From assembly GCF_011742145.1 (NCBI RefSeq), contig NZ_JAAQQU010000099.1:62001-126000 (forward strand): a stretch of DNA of 64,000 bases, given 5' to 3'. Below, one piece after another: positions 20,716-29,302 of this stretch. Within the stretch, counting starts at the first letter, position 1; each line of letters begins with the position of its first letter. Position numbers and translations under genes: made by a program. The stretch is from Flavobacterium sp. J49 (GTDB lineage: Bacteria > Bacteroidota > Bacteroidia > Flavobacteriales > Flavobacteriaceae). The notes beneath the pieces are model-generated. The model was given only the letters and a program-made list of their open reading frames with translations, was not told the origin of the DNA and did not search any database.

Positions 20716-21417
20716 ATGGAAGCAAATAAAAAAATACTTTTAGTCGAGGATGACCAGAACTTCGGAATCGTATTAAGAGAATACCTTACACTCAACGATT
20801 TTGATGTTACACTAGCCAAAAACGGTATGGAAGGGTTCGAAAAATTCAAAAAAGACAACTATGATTTGTGCATTTTGGATGTCATGATGCCATACAAAGA
20901 CGGTTATACTTTGGCAAAAGAAATCAGAGAAAAAAACAAAGACGTCCCTTTAATCTTCTTGACTGCAAAGTCAATGAAAGAAGATGTTATGAAAGGATAC
21001 AAAGTTGGGGCTGATGATTATTTGAACAAACCTTTCGACTCTGATGTTTTGTTAATGAAAATCAAAGCAATTATCCAAAGAAAATCTGCCGAAACGAAGA
21101 ATGAACCGGCCAAATTTGAATTCCAAATCGGTAAGTTCCTTTTAAATTCTAAGTTACGCTATTTAAAATTCGGTAATGATGAACCCATTAAATTGTCACC
21201 AAAAGAGTCCGATTTGTTAAAAATGATGGCGATTTACGAAAATGATCTTATGCCGAGAGAATTGGCCTTAACCAAAATTTGGAGAGAAGACAATTACTTC
21301 ACTTCAAGAAGTATGGACGTGTATATTGCCAAATTGCGTAAATACCTAAAAGAAGATCCAGATGTTGAAATCCTTAACATTCACGGAGAAGGTTTCCGAT
21401 TGGTCGTAAAAAAATAA
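20716..21417 (+). CDS. OmpR/PhoB-family response regulator (RprY-like)
   Basis: 233 residues. The receiver domain has the acidic pair EDD near residue 10-12, phospho-acceptor D55 in CILDVMMP, the switch Thr in FLTAKS and the conserved Lys in NKPFD. A winged-helix DNA-binding domain (about 135-233) follows, with SPKESDLLKMM and SRSMDVYIAKLRKYL. It is the partner of the upstream kinase and is closed by a hairpin terminator shared with the convergent thioesterase gene. Known RprY proteins act as global regulators in Bacteroides (family knowledge); the regulon here is unknown. Confidence 0.93.
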   Translation: MEANKKILLVEDDQNFGIVLREYLTLNDFDVTLAKNGMEGFEKFKKDNYDLCILDVMMPYKDGYTLAKEIREKNKDVPLIFLTAKSMKEDVMKGYKVGADDYLNKPFDSDVLLMKIKAIIQRKSAETKNEPAKFEFQIGKFLLNSKLRYLKFGNDEPIKLSPKESDLLKMMAIYENDLMPRELALTKIWREDNYFTSRSMDVYIAKLRKYLKEDPDVEILNIHGEGFRLVVKK

Positions 21418-21421
21418 AGTA

Positions 21422-21451
21422 AAAAGCTTCGAGAAATCGGAGCTTTTTTAT
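21422..21451 (+). terminator. Terminator between convergent genes
   Basis: AAAAGCTTCGA and TCGGAGCTTTT form a stem (one G-T wobble) with a GAAA loop and a T run on the + strand. A short A run on the left side means it may also work in the other direction for the thioesterase gene. Confidence 0.8.
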
Positions 21452-22185
21452 TTTAAGTGCAATTGTAGTGCAAAATTGGCTTTTTCCTCTCGCTGAATGG
21501 CAAAAATGATATCGTTATTTGAAACTTTCTTTTTGATTTCAATTGTATCGTTGAGTGAGAGTTCTTTAAGATAGTTCATTTCAAAACTATCGATTTTTTG
21601 ATTTTGAACAATTGTAAAATCAACGACATCCAAACACCATTCTAAATATTTCACACTATTGGCATGGTTAACAATGTCTAAATCAGACAGCTTCACTTTG
21701 TAATGACCAACTGTTTGCATTTCGTGTTGGAAATCTATCTTGCCAAAAGCTTTACTTGTTGCTCTATCAGGATATTTTTCAAAATGTTCATGTGGTAAAG
21801 CCAAATTTTCAGGACGTCGGGTTTTAGTGTTAAATACCGCCCAAAATGTTTCACATCCTATAATTTTCTCGTCTCCAATGTACATTTCCAAACAACGAAT
21901 AGAACGTGAATTTTCCAAAGAGTTGATCCAAGTCTTAACCGTTACCATATCGCGCCATCTAGGCAAACGACTGATTTCAACTCGCATTCTGCTCAAAACC
22001 CAAGCCTGATGGTGTACTTGCATATCGCTAAAACTAATGCCACCTAATTCCGCATGCAAACCGGCCGTCAATTGCAGAATGTTGCATAAGTCGGTGTATT
22101 TCAAATAACCGTTCGGATAGCATTGCAGAAATGTGATTTCCCAATTCTGTTCCAATTTTGATGTAAAGTTTGGCGCTATGGGCAT
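21448..22185 (-). CDS. Acyl-ACP thioesterase
   Basis: 245 residues with the double-hotdog look of acyl-[acyl-carrier-protein] thioesterases, which release free fatty acids from ACP. Landmarks include the tandem hotdog helix LCNILQLTAGLHAELGG near residue 32, WVLSRMRVEISRLPRW, and in the second half VKLSDLDIVNHANSVKYLEW, which carries the Asn-His pair typical of the catalytic region. It is the last gene of the - strand run and follows miaA with only 15 bp between, a gap filled by a 7-bp tandem repeat. Bacterial members may set the chain length of membrane acyl groups (inference). Confidence 0.88.
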   Translation of the reverse strand: MPIAPNFTSKLEQNWEITFLQCYPNGYLKYTDLCNILQLTAGLHAELGGISFSDMQVHHQAWVLSRMRVEISRLPRWRDMVTVKTWINSLENSRSIRCLEMYIGDEKIIGCETFWAVFNTKTRRPENLALPHEHFEKYPDRATSKAFGKIDFQHEMQTVGHYKVKLSDLDIVNHANSVKYLEWCLDVVDFTIVQNQKIDSFEMNYLKELSLNDTIEIKKKVSNNDIIFAIQREEKANFALQLHLK

Positions 22186-22192
22186 ATAAATA

Positions 22193-22220
22193 ATTATGAA
22201 TTATGAATTATGAATTATGA
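22193..22220. repeat. Four tandem copies of a 7-bp unit (ATTATGA)
   Basis: ATTATGA is repeated four times in perfect register across the miaA stop codon. The last residues of MiaA (FIIHNS) are encoded by the repeat itself, so the end of miaA has been extended or replaced by it. Confidence 0.9.
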
Positions 22221-23127
22221 ATTGTAAATGATTGATTATTTCTTTTGGAGCAGTTTTGTAGTCAAACCACATTGCGTTTTCGGTTCGTTTGAACCAAGTC
22301 AGTTGGCGTTTGGCAAAGCGTCTTGTGTTTTTCTTAATTTCTTCTATGGCGAATTCCAACGTGGTTTTTCCGTCAAAGTAATCGAATAATTCTCTGTAAC
22401 CCACGGTTTGCAAGGCATTCAAGTGTTTGTTTGGATATAATTTTTTGGCTTCCGCCAACAAACCTTCACTAACCATCAGGTCAACCCGTTGGTTGATTCG
22501 GTCGTACATAATATCGCGCTCGGCTTCTAAACCGATGACAATAGGAGTGAAGTGACGGCTGTTTTTCTTTTGTCCAATAAAACTCGAATATGGTTTTCCG
22601 GTACCTAAACAAACTTCGACAAAGCGTTTCATCCGTTGCGGATTTTGCAATGTTTGTGGGTTTTCTGTAGTTAGTTTTTGGAAATATAGAGGGTCAAATT
22701 CTTTTAATTTTTGCTGCAGGTAATCAATTCCAAACTCTTCAAAATCAGCATTTATTTGCGCTCTAAAGGATTCGTCTATGTCTGGAAAATCATCGAATCC
22801 TTTTAATACCGCATCCACATACAAACCCGAACCGCCAACCATAATTTGGATATTGTTTTGGGTAAATAAATCGTCCAGTTTAGCAATCGCTTCTTGTTCA
22901 AAATCGCCTACCGAATACGATTCAAAAATAGATTTGTTTTGGATAAAATGATGTGTGGCTGATTTTAGTTCTTCCTCATTTGGAACGGCTGTACCAATGC
23001 ACATTTCTTTAAAAAACTGTCGGCTGTCACAGGATAGAATGTCACAACCGAAATGCCGGGCCAAAGCAATGCTCAGGGAAGTTTTTCCGATGGCTGTTGG
23101 TCCTATGATGGTGATTAGGTAATTCAA
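22201..23127 (-). CDS. miaA: tRNA dimethylallyltransferase
   Basis: MiaA adds a dimethylallyl group to A37 of tRNAs reading UNN codons. The P-loop GPTAIGKTS lies at the very N-terminus, followed by LSCDSRQ, the VGGSGLYVDA motif, TLQNPQRMKRFVE and the tRNA-binding AKRQLTWFKR. No ATG precedes the conserved YLITIIGPT start. The first in-frame candidates are TTG at 23127 (giving 308 residues) and TTG at 23181, which lies inside a palindromic repeat element; 23127 is preferred. The C-terminal tail is encoded by a tandem repeat and is probably not functional sequence. Confidence 0.93.
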   Translation of the reverse strand: MNYLITIIGPTAIGKTSLSIALARHFGCDILSCDSRQFFKEMCIGTAVPNEEELKSATHHFIQNKSIFESYSVGDFEQEAIAKLDDLFTQNNIQIMVGGSGLYVDAVLKGFDDFPDIDESFRAQINADFEEFGIDYLQQKLKEFDPLYFQKLTTENPQTLQNPQRMKRFVEVCLGTGKPYSSFIGQKKNSRHFTPIVIGLEAERDIMYDRINQRVDLMVSEGLLAEAKKLYPNKHLNALQTVGYRELFDYFDGKTTLEFAIEEIKKNTRRFAKRQLTWFKRTENAMWFDYKTAPKEIINHLQFIIHNS

Positions 23128-23142
23128 TGCACTTTGTTTTTT

Positions 23143-23205
23143 TAGCCCCGATAGTAGTGGAAATCCTCGAAGAGATTGCAACGGATAGCGGGAAATAGCT
23201 CCTGA
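23143..23205. repeat. Flavobacterial interspersed palindromic element
   Basis: From TAGCCCCGATAGTAGTGG to GATAGCGGGAAATAGCTCCT the sequence forms an imperfect palindrome (CCCGATAG...against...ATAGCGGG) with a central hairpin CCTCGAAGAG. I remember very similar sequences, with a variable centre, as high-copy intergenic elements in Flavobacterium genomes; this is memory only. It fills the gap between the exonuclease gene and miaA. Confidence 0.6.
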
Positions 23206-23209
23206 TAAA

Positions 23210-24571
23210 TTAAAACTTTACAATTCGGATTACTTTGTGACGTCGCAAATAACCTTGGATTATCGTTCTTGTATCGCGGTTGTTTTGCATCGGGATGATT
23301 AGGTTTTTCAGTATTTCGATGTTGTTAACTTGGTAATTCAAATCGAAGAAGCAATAGCCTTTGTAAATGCCGTTTTCGATGAGTACTGCGCTACGTTCGT
23401 TGGTGTTTCTGCCACGATCAATAATGACCATATTGTTGTTGTCAAACTTCATTTCGTTGATGAACTCTTCTACGCGTTCGTTGTATTCCTCCGGCGGTTC
23501 TTGGTTCAAACAAGCGCCTTTACACTCTTTGATTTTCAATTGGAAGCAACCGTTTTTAGTATCGTATAATCCATTTATCTTTTGGCACAACTGGTGTTCT
23601 GCGGTGACTTTATGCAACAAATTTTTACCTTCTTGAACCGAAGTAAAAGAAGTAATTTCTTTTTTTCGGCCATCGGCTTTTTGGATTCTCAATGCCAAAT
23701 AACCGTTTTCGTCTTTTTCGGCATACAAGGCATATTGAAATATAGTTTTGCGTTGCGAACGGTTGTAAATAGGTTTGTTGATTTTAATTTCTTCACTTTC
23801 TTTGAGCAAGGCAATCAATTCGCTTCCGGTTTCTTCGTAAGTGACGGCAAAAACTTCACGTTGAATTTTTTTGCATTTGCCGGTTGTTCCGGTGAAATGT
23901 TGGTTGATGCGCTTTTTGATGTTTTTGCTTTTGCCGATGTAAATCAAATCGCCTTTTTCGTTGTGGATGTAATAAATACCGGTACGCGTTGGCATACTCT
24001 CTACGATATCCAGCAATTTAGGTGATAAACCTTTTTTGATTTCGGCTTTGATTAAACTGATTAGGATTTCTTTTTCGACGTCTTTGTCCAAAATCATTTT
24101 GAACAATTTCACAGTCGCCAAAGCATCACCGCTGGCGCGATGTCTGTCGGTAACGGGAATTCCCAGCGAGCGAACCAATTTCCCTAAGCTATAAGAAGCT
24201 TGCCCCGGAATTAATTTTTGGGATAATTCAACCGTACAAAGTGTCGGTTTGATATAATCATAACCTAGTCGGCTGAATTCAGTGCGCAAAATTCTATAAT
24301 CAAATGAGGCGTTGTGGGCGACAACGATACAGTTTTCAGTAATTTCTATGATGCGTTTGGCGACTTCATAAAACTTTGGTGCAGAGCGCAGCATAGCGTT
24401 GTTAATCCCGGTTAATTTTACCACAAAGGGCTGAATTGGTTTTTCGGGATTGACCAAGCTGATGAACTGATCCACAATTTCGTGACCGTCAAATTTGTAG
24501 ATAGCGATTTCAGTAATGCCTTCTTCATTAAATTGACCTCCGGTAGTTTCTATGTCGAGTATGGCGTACAA
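23210..24571 (-). CDS. Exonuclease (DEDDh) fused to a GIY-YIG nuclease domain
   Basis: A 453-residue two-nuclease protein. Residues 1-165 form a DnaQ-like 3'-5' exonuclease with all DEDDh residues visible: D and E in ILDIETTGG, D in HNASFDYRI, and His/Asp in HRASGDALAT. From about residue 195 a GIY-YIG domain like that of UvrC/Cho begins (TGIYYIHNEKGDLIYIGKS, then KKRINQHF), followed by a Cys-containing region (CFQLKIKECKGAC). Fusions of this kind are common in Bacteroidota and in some Actinobacteria and are presumed to act in nucleotide-excision-type repair (inference). It ends just before the palindromic element ahead of miaA. Confidence 0.92.
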   Translation of the reverse strand: MYAILDIETTGGQFNEEGITEIAIYKFDGHEIVDQFISLVNPEKPIQPFVVKLTGINNAMLRSAPKFYEVAKRIIEITENCIVVAHNASFDYRILRTEFSRLGYDYIKPTLCTVELSQKLIPGQASYSLGKLVRSLGIPVTDRHRASGDALATVKLFKMILDKDVEKEILISLIKAEIKKGLSPKLLDIVESMPTRTGIYYIHNEKGDLIYIGKSKNIKKRINQHFTGTTGKCKKIQREVFAVTYEETGSELIALLKESEEIKINKPIYNRSQRKTIFQYALYAEKDENGYLALRIQKADGRKKEITSFTSVQEGKNLLHKVTAEHQLCQKINGLYDTKNGCFQLKIKECKGACLNQEPPEEYNERVEEFINEMKFDNNNMVIIDRGRNTNERSAVLIENGIYKGYCFFDLNYQVNNIEILKNLIIPMQNNRDTRTIIQGYLRRHKVIRIVKF

Positions 24572-24575
24572 AATA

Positions 24576-24615
24576 GTTGTCGGTTGTGTGTTGTCAGTTA
24601 TCGGTTGTAAGTTGT
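24576..24615. repeat. Degenerate GTTGTCGGTT repeat tract
   Basis: A tract of TTGTCGG, TTGTGTG, TTGTCAG and similar units lies between the exonuclease gene and yggS. The same repeat family occurs inside yggS at 24751-24787. Confidence 0.8.
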
Positions 24616-24656
24616 TTTTAAATCTAATTTAATCTTCAAATTGACACATTTTCAAA

Positions 24657-25316
24657 TTATCTGTTGCCAAAGATACTACTTCCAATCCGAACCATGGTGC
24701 TTCCGCAGTCGATTGCCAATTGGTAGTCGCCACTCATGCCCATGGAAAGCGTTGTCAGTTGTCGGTTGTTGGTTGTCGGTTGTTGGTATTTATCAAAAAT
24801 AGTTTTTAAATGTTCGAATTCTCGTTTGATTTGGTCTTGATTATCGGTGAACGTTGCCATTCCCATTAAACCAACGATTATAATATTTTGAAAGTTCTTG
24901 AATTCATCGGAATTCAGTAATTCTTCCAATTCCTTTTCGTCTAAGCCGAATTTGGTTTCTTCTTCGGCGATGTGAATTTGCAGTAAACAATGGATGTTTT
25001 TTCTCCAGCGAACGGCTTGGCGGTTGATTTCTTTGAGCAATTTCAAACTGTCAACACCGTGAATCAGTTTCACATAAGGCACCATATACTTCACCTTGTT
25101 GGATTGCACATGGCCAATCATATGCCATTCGATGTCCTTTGGCATTTGCTGCCATTTTTCGGTCATTTCCTGGATTTTATTTTCCCCGAAAATGCGTTGG
25201 CCGGCATTGTAAGCTTCCATCAAGTCGGCTACGGGTTTGGTTTTAGAAACCGCTACCAAGGTTACATTGTCAGGAAGAGAGGATTTTATTTCGAGAAGGT
25301 TTTGCGCTATTGACAT
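24657..25316 (-). CDS. YggS-family pyridoxal-phosphate-binding protein
   Basis: PLP homeostasis protein with a TIM-barrel alanine-racemase-like fold. The PLP lysine is in VAVSKTKP (about residue 25); IFGENKIQE, WHMIGHVQSNK, VGLMGMATF and the signature LSMGMSGDYQLAI, then GSTMVRIGS near the C-terminus, are all present. At 219 residues it has normal length. Just before LSMGMSGD the protein carries QQPTTNNRQLTT, encoded by a simple repeat inserted in frame. The family is not known to have enzyme activity; it buffers PLP and affects amino-acid pools. Confidence 0.95.
   Translation of the reverse strand: MSIAQNLLEIKSSLPDNVTLVAVSKTKPVADLMEAYNAGQRIFGENKIQEMTEKWQQMPKDIEWHMIGHVQSNKVKYMVPYVKLIHGVDSLKLLKEINRQAVRWRKNIHCLLQIHIAEEETKFGLDEKELEELLNSDEFKNFQNIIIVGLMGMATFTDNQDQIKREFEHLKTIFDKYQQPTTNNRQLTTLSMGMSGDYQLAIDCGSTMVRIGSSIFGNR
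24751..24787. repeat. In-frame simple repeat inside yggS
   Basis: GTTGTCAGTTGTCGGTTG and a following near-copy form a 37-bp tract on the + strand, encoding QQPTTNNRQLTT around residues 177-188 of YggS. The reading frame stays open and the flanking conserved motifs are intact. Confidence 0.85.
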
Positions 25317-25367
25317 TCAATTGTTTTAATTTTTTTTACTTCGTATTTCGTAAATCGTACTTCTAAC

Positions 25368-26585
25368 TTACAATTCATACACCATCAATCCGCTTCTGAA
25401 CTTCGGTTCTATATATGTACTTTTGGGCGGCATAATCAAATTGTTATCGGCTAAAGCTTTGATTTCAGAGATATCTGATGGGTAAAGCATAAAACCGACT
25501 TCAAATTCGCCTTCGTCAACCAATTCTTTTATGGTCAAAATAGATTGTTTACCCGGTATGTATTCGATGCGTTCGTCGTTTCGCAAATCTTCTATGCCTA
25601 ATAACGGTTGCAGTACTTTGTCATACAAAATCTGTGCATCCAAATTTTCTAAAATGGAAGGTTGGCTTTTCTCTTGCTTGTAAAACAACGCATAAAAACT
25701 GCCGTCGAGATACATCCCAAACTCAAACTTGCTTTGCGGTTTCCACAATTCTTGCTCTTTGTCTTTAATGATAAAGTTTTCGGAAAGTTGGGTCATAAAA
25801 TCTTCTTTAGAAAACCCATTCAAATCACGAATGATTCTATTGTATTCATAGATTTTGACATTGCTTTCAGCAATCAGGAAACTCATAAAATAGTTCAGTT
25901 TTTCGTTGCCTAAATGTTTGTCTTCATCATATAACAATTCGGCTGAAGCCGAGCGGTGATGCCCATCGGCAATATATAATTCTTGAATATTTTCAAACTG
26001 TTGGGTAAGCCAATGGATTTCTGCTTCGGTTTCAATTTTCCAAAGTTGGTGTTGCTCTTTGTTGGTAGTGGAATAATTGTAGATTGGAGTGCTTTTTTTC
26101 TTTTCGGCTATCCAAGCATCCAACGATTCATTGTCGGGATAGGTAATCAAAACCGGTTCGGTATTAAAACCTGTTTGGTGCAAATAATCCTTAAAATATT
26201 CCACACGATATTGCAAAGTGTCTTCGTGTTTTTTGATGACGTTATTCTTGTAATCTTCGATTGAAGTTCCGGCAACTATTCCTGTGAATGACTGTGATTT
26301 GGTTTTGATTTCATATAAAAAGAAAGCCGCTTGGTCTTCTTCCATAAAAATCCCGTCATCTTTGAAATCTTGGTATTTGTGCGCGACACCTTTAAAGCGT
26401 TTGTCCAAAGTAATTTTCTGCGAATACATATAAGCAGGATGAATGACATGCAAAAACGAATACGGATTAAAACTCAACCAAGCGGCAAGCTCGGCCGAAC
26501 TGTAATCATCGTAGTTTCGGCAAGTGACCAACGCCACTTTATCGGGCGTAGGACGAACGGCTTTGAAAGGGATTATTTTGCTCAT
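25368..26585 (-). CDS. DUF1015 family protein
   Basis: 405 residues, full length for DUF1015, a family often found near serine biosynthesis genes in Bacteroidota; its function is not established. Typical motifs are IPFKAVRPTPDKVALV at the N-terminus, the ADGHHRSASAELL box in the middle and an LMPPKSTYIEPK-like end (here LIMPPKSTYIEPKFRSGL). No signal peptide or membrane segment. It lies between yggS and a 3-hydroxyacyl-CoA dehydrogenase gene, all on the - strand. The 51-bp gap to yggS holds another degenerate simple repeat (CTTCGTATTTCGTAAATCG). Confidence 0.9.
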   Translation of the reverse strand: MSKIIPFKAVRPTPDKVALVTCRNYDDYSSAELAAWLSFNPYSFLHVIHPAYMYSQKITLDKRFKGVAHKYQDFKDDGIFMEEDQAAFFLYEIKTKSQSFTGIVAGTSIEDYKNNVIKKHEDTLQYRVEYFKDYLHQTGFNTEPVLITYPDNESLDAWIAEKKKSTPIYNYSTTNKEQHQLWKIETEAEIHWLTQQFENIQELYIADGHHRSASAELLYDEDKHLGNEKLNYFMSFLIAESNVKIYEYNRIIRDLNGFSKEDFMTQLSENFIIKDKEQELWKPQSKFEFGMYLDGSFYALFYKQEKSQPSILENLDAQILYDKVLQPLLGIEDLRNDERIEYIPGKQSILTIKELVDEGEFEVGFMLYPSDISEIKALADNNLIMPPKSTYIEPKFRSGLMVYEL

Positions 26586-26629
26586 TTTTTTGGGCTGTTA
26601 GCTCTTAGCTTTTTTGAAATTTGCTGATG

Positions 26630-27517
26630 CTAAATAAATTGTTTTGATACTTTCTCAGCTTTTTTGGACTCTGAATAATCATAGAAACCTTCTCCTGATT
26701 TTACGCCTAATTTTCCGGCCATTACCATATTGACTAATAACGGACAAGGGGCATATTTCGGGTTTTTGAAGCCGTCGTACATCACGTTTAGGATTGAAAG
26801 ACAAACATCCAATCCGATAAAATCTGCCAGTTGCAATGGCCCCATAGGATGTGCCATTCCGAGTTTCATCACCGTGTCAATTTCGCTTACGCCGGCCACA
26901 CCATTGTATAAAGTTTCGATGGATTCGTTAATCATTGGCATCAAAATTCTGTTGGCTACAAAACCCGGATAATCGTTGACTTCGGTTGGTGTTTTTCCTA
27001 ATTTGACCGATAAATCCATGATGATTTTGGTCACTTCATCTGAAGTATTGTATCCTCGGATGATTTCCACCAATTTCATAATCGGCACCGGATTCATAAA
27101 GTGCATTCCGATCACTCTTTCCGGATGAACGACTTGTGCTGCGATTTGGGTAATTGAAATGGAGGATGTATTGGTCGCCAAAATTACGTTGTGGTCGCAA
27201 ATGTCGCTTAGTTGTTTGAAGATATTGAGTTTCAAGCCTACGTTTTCAGTTGCAGCTTCAACCACTAAATCACAACCAACCACACCATCTTTGATATCGG
27301 TATAAGTGATGATGTTACCGATAGTTTTGTGTTTATCGTCTTCAGTAATTGTACCTTTGGTTACCATTCGGTCCAAATTGGCAGCAATCGTTGCCATACC
27401 TTTTTCCAAAGATTTTTCGGAAACATCAATTAATTTTACGGTAAAACCGCTTTGGGCAAATGTATGGGCAATTCCGTTACCCATGGTTCCTGCGCCTATT
27501 ACAGCAATTGTTTTCAT
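26630..27517 (-). CDS. 3-hydroxybutyryl-CoA dehydrogenase
   Basis: NAD-dependent 3-hydroxyacyl-CoA dehydrogenase of 295 residues, interconverting 3-hydroxybutyryl-CoA and acetoacetyl-CoA. The Rossmann motif GAGTMGNGIAHTFA is at the N-terminus; the catalytic region has ATNTSSISIT and the conserved HFMNPVPIMKLVEI (catalytic His), and the C-terminal domain has NDYPGFVANRIL and GMAHPMGPLQLADFIGLD. It is a stand-alone enzyme rather than a fused FadB-type protein. No thiolase or enoyl-CoA hydratase is adjacent, so the pathway (fatty-acid oxidation or another CoA route) cannot be fixed from context. Confidence 0.93.
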   Translation of the reverse strand: MKTIAVIGAGTMGNGIAHTFAQSGFTVKLIDVSEKSLEKGMATIAANLDRMVTKGTITEDDKHKTIGNIITYTDIKDGVVGCDLVVEAATENVGLKLNIFKQLSDICDHNVILATNTSSISITQIAAQVVHPERVIGMHFMNPVPIMKLVEIIRGYNTSDEVTKIIMDLSVKLGKTPTEVNDYPGFVANRILMPMINESIETLYNGVAGVSEIDTVMKLGMAHPMGPLQLADFIGLDVCLSILNVMYDGFKNPKYAPCPLLVNMVMAGKLGVKSGEGFYDYSESKKAEKVSKQFI

Positions 27518-27537
27518 TATATTGGTTTAGTTTTTGT

Positions 27538-28194
27538 TTATTTTCCAAGTAAATTATAAAATTCGATATGGCCTGTATAACTCAATGTCAGGAATAAAGT
27601 GTCGATAAGACCATGAACAAGAATATTGATCCAAATGTTTCTGTATTTGTTATAAATCAAGGCAAAGGCAATTCCAAAGATAAAAGTCATTACTAACCCT
27701 GAAATGCCTTGGTATAAATGTGGTAACGAAAACAAAACCGCGGAAACAAGAATTATGATTGTCTTTTTATTTCCGATAATCCGTTCCAATTGTGCAAAAG
27801 CAAATCCCCTAAACAATAATTCCTCTCCAATAGCTGCGCTTAACCACATGTTGAACAACCATTTGACATAAAGTCCCGAATTGCCTTCAATTATAGAAAA
27901 AGCACTATAATCTGCAGGTTCGTCAAAAACCCAACTTACCGCGGGTTGAAAAACAAAATCCATCAGTAACTCCAAAACAACATAGCAGATGGCAACAATC
28001 CTGAATTCTTTTAGCCCTAGTTTGTTAAAGTTCAAACTTTTTAAATTACTGTCCTGCCAAAAAGTAACCCCAAGTATATAAAGGATAATGACCCCGAAAG
28101 TAAAGGGAAACTTAGTTAGCGGATTATAAATCAATCCGAACGCCACTGCCAGAAACAGCAATGAAAACCATTTATTTCGAAGCCAATTATTCAT
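27538..28194 (-). CDS. CPBP-family intramembrane protease (CAAX/Abi type)
   Basis: A 218-residue polytopic membrane protein with the CPBP signature. Motif 1 is GEELLFRGFAFAQLER (Glu-Glu plus Arg), motif 2 contains the His of LFSLPHLYQG, and motif 3 is NILVHGLID. These are the catalytic elements of Rce1-like glutamic proteases. Some bacterial members give bacteriocin self-immunity or process exported proteins, but no bacteriocin gene is nearby, so the target is unknown. It sits 5 bp from the oxidoreductase gene upstream, probably as part of one transcript. Confidence 0.9.
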   Translation of the reverse strand: MNNWLRNKWFSLLFLAVAFGLIYNPLTKFPFTFGVIILYILGVTFWQDSNLKSLNFNKLGLKEFRIVAICYVVLELLMDFVFQPAVSWVFDEPADYSAFSIIEGNSGLYVKWLFNMWLSAAIGEELLFRGFAFAQLERIIGNKKTIIILVSAVLFSLPHLYQGISGLVMTFIFGIAFALIYNKYRNIWINILVHGLIDTLFLTLSYTGHIEFYNLLGK

Positions 28195-28199
28195 TTAGG

Positions 28200-29168
28200 T
28201 TAGGCATTTTCCATAGAATCAATGATCATATAAGCCACACGCAAGGCTTCGGTTCCGTCTTCTAAAGTGACAATAGGAGTAGTATTGTTATTGATAGCAT
28301 CAGCAAAAGTTTCCAATTCGTCTAAAATGGCATTGTTGGGAGAAACTTCCGGATTGGCAAAATAAATTTGTTTCTTTTCACCTTCCGCATTTTGCAAAAT
28401 CATGTCAAAATCGCCCGGTACTTCCGGAGCTTCTTTCATTTTTACAACTTCGCATACTTTGTCTAAATAATCCACCGAAATGTAAGCATCTTTCTGGAAG
28501 AAACGCGATTTGCGCATGTTCTTCATCGAAATGCGGCTCGAAGTAATATTAGCCACACAGCCGTTTTCAAATTCGATTCGGGCATTGGCTATATCGGGTG
28601 ACTGACTCAACACCGAAACGCCGCTGGCATGAACCGCTTTTACTTTAGATTTGACCACACTCAAAATCGCATCGATATCGTGGATCATCAAGTCTAAAAC
28701 CACCGGAACATCAGTACCGCGCGGATTGAACTCTGCCAAACGATGGGTTTCAATAAACATTGGGTTTTCGATTTGATTTTTCACTGCGGTAAATGCAGGA
28801 TTGAATCTTTCTACGTGGCCTACTTGCCCTTTGACATTGTATTCTTTGGCCAAGGCTATAATTTCCTCCGCTTCGGCAACAGTTGTAGCAATGGGTTTTT
28901 CGATAAACACATGTTTGCCGCTTTTGATGGAGACTTTGGCACATTTATAATGTGAGAGAGTGGGTGTAACGATGTCAATTACATCAACCGCATGGATTAA
29001 TTTGGCAATAGTATCAAATTGCTTGTATCCAAATTCGGCTTCAATTTTGGCCCCGTTTTCATGGTTTTCATCATAAAAACCTACCAATTCGTATTTTTCA
29101 GATTGTTGTAGTAATCGCAAGTGTATTTTTCCGAGGTGACCGGCACCTAAAACGCCAACTTTGAGCAT
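28200..29168 (-). CDS. Gfo/Idh/MocA family oxidoreductase
   Basis: NAD(P)-dependent sugar or inositol-type dehydrogenase of 322 residues. The start is set at 29168 (MLKVGVLGAGHLGKIH), where the Rossmann fold begins; nine extra codons upstream would add only a hydrophobic, repeat-like stretch. The family motif HVFIEKPIATT (EKP lysine) and the catalytic-region DLMIHDIDAILSV (HDID) are present. The substrate cannot be read from sequence. The CPBP protease gene follows after 5 bp. Confidence 0.9.
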   Translation of the reverse strand: MLKVGVLGAGHLGKIHLRLLQQSEKYELVGFYDENHENGAKIEAEFGYKQFDTIAKLIHAVDVIDIVTPTLSHYKCAKVSIKSGKHVFIEKPIATTVAEAEEIIALAKEYNVKGQVGHVERFNPAFTAVKNQIENPMFIETHRLAEFNPRGTDVPVVLDLMIHDIDAILSVVKSKVKAVHASGVSVLSQSPDIANARIEFENGCVANITSSRISMKNMRKSRFFQKDAYISVDYLDKVCEVVKMKEAPEVPGDFDMILQNAEGEKKQIYFANPEVSPNNAILDELETFADAINNNTTPIVTLEDGTEALRVAYMIIDSMENA

Positions 29169-29196
29169 AAAGATAAATTTTATCAAAAGTAGCATT

Positions 29197-29275
29197 TTAG
29201 TTTAAAGTTTAAAAGTTTAAGAGTTTAAAAGTTTATTGGAATTTGGAATTTGTTTATTGGAATTTTTACTTCTAT
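29197..29275. repeat. Simple-repeat tract at the divergent junction before pcm
   Basis: Units of GTTTAAA/GTTTAAG are repeated from about 29197 to 29235, followed by GGAATTTGGAATTTG and a second TTTATTGGAATTTT copy. They occupy the gap between the oxidoreductase and pcm and supply the in-frame codons upstream of the likely pcm start. Confidence 0.75.
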
Positions 29276-29302
29276 TTTTACCAAAATAAATCTCAACCTA
29301 CT

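Noticed and set aside
23330..24025. Several + strand reading frames inside the exonuclease/GIY-YIG gene
   Set aside because: They are shadows of a well-supported gene on the other strand, and their hydrophobic, Phe-rich sequences are typical of antisense frames.
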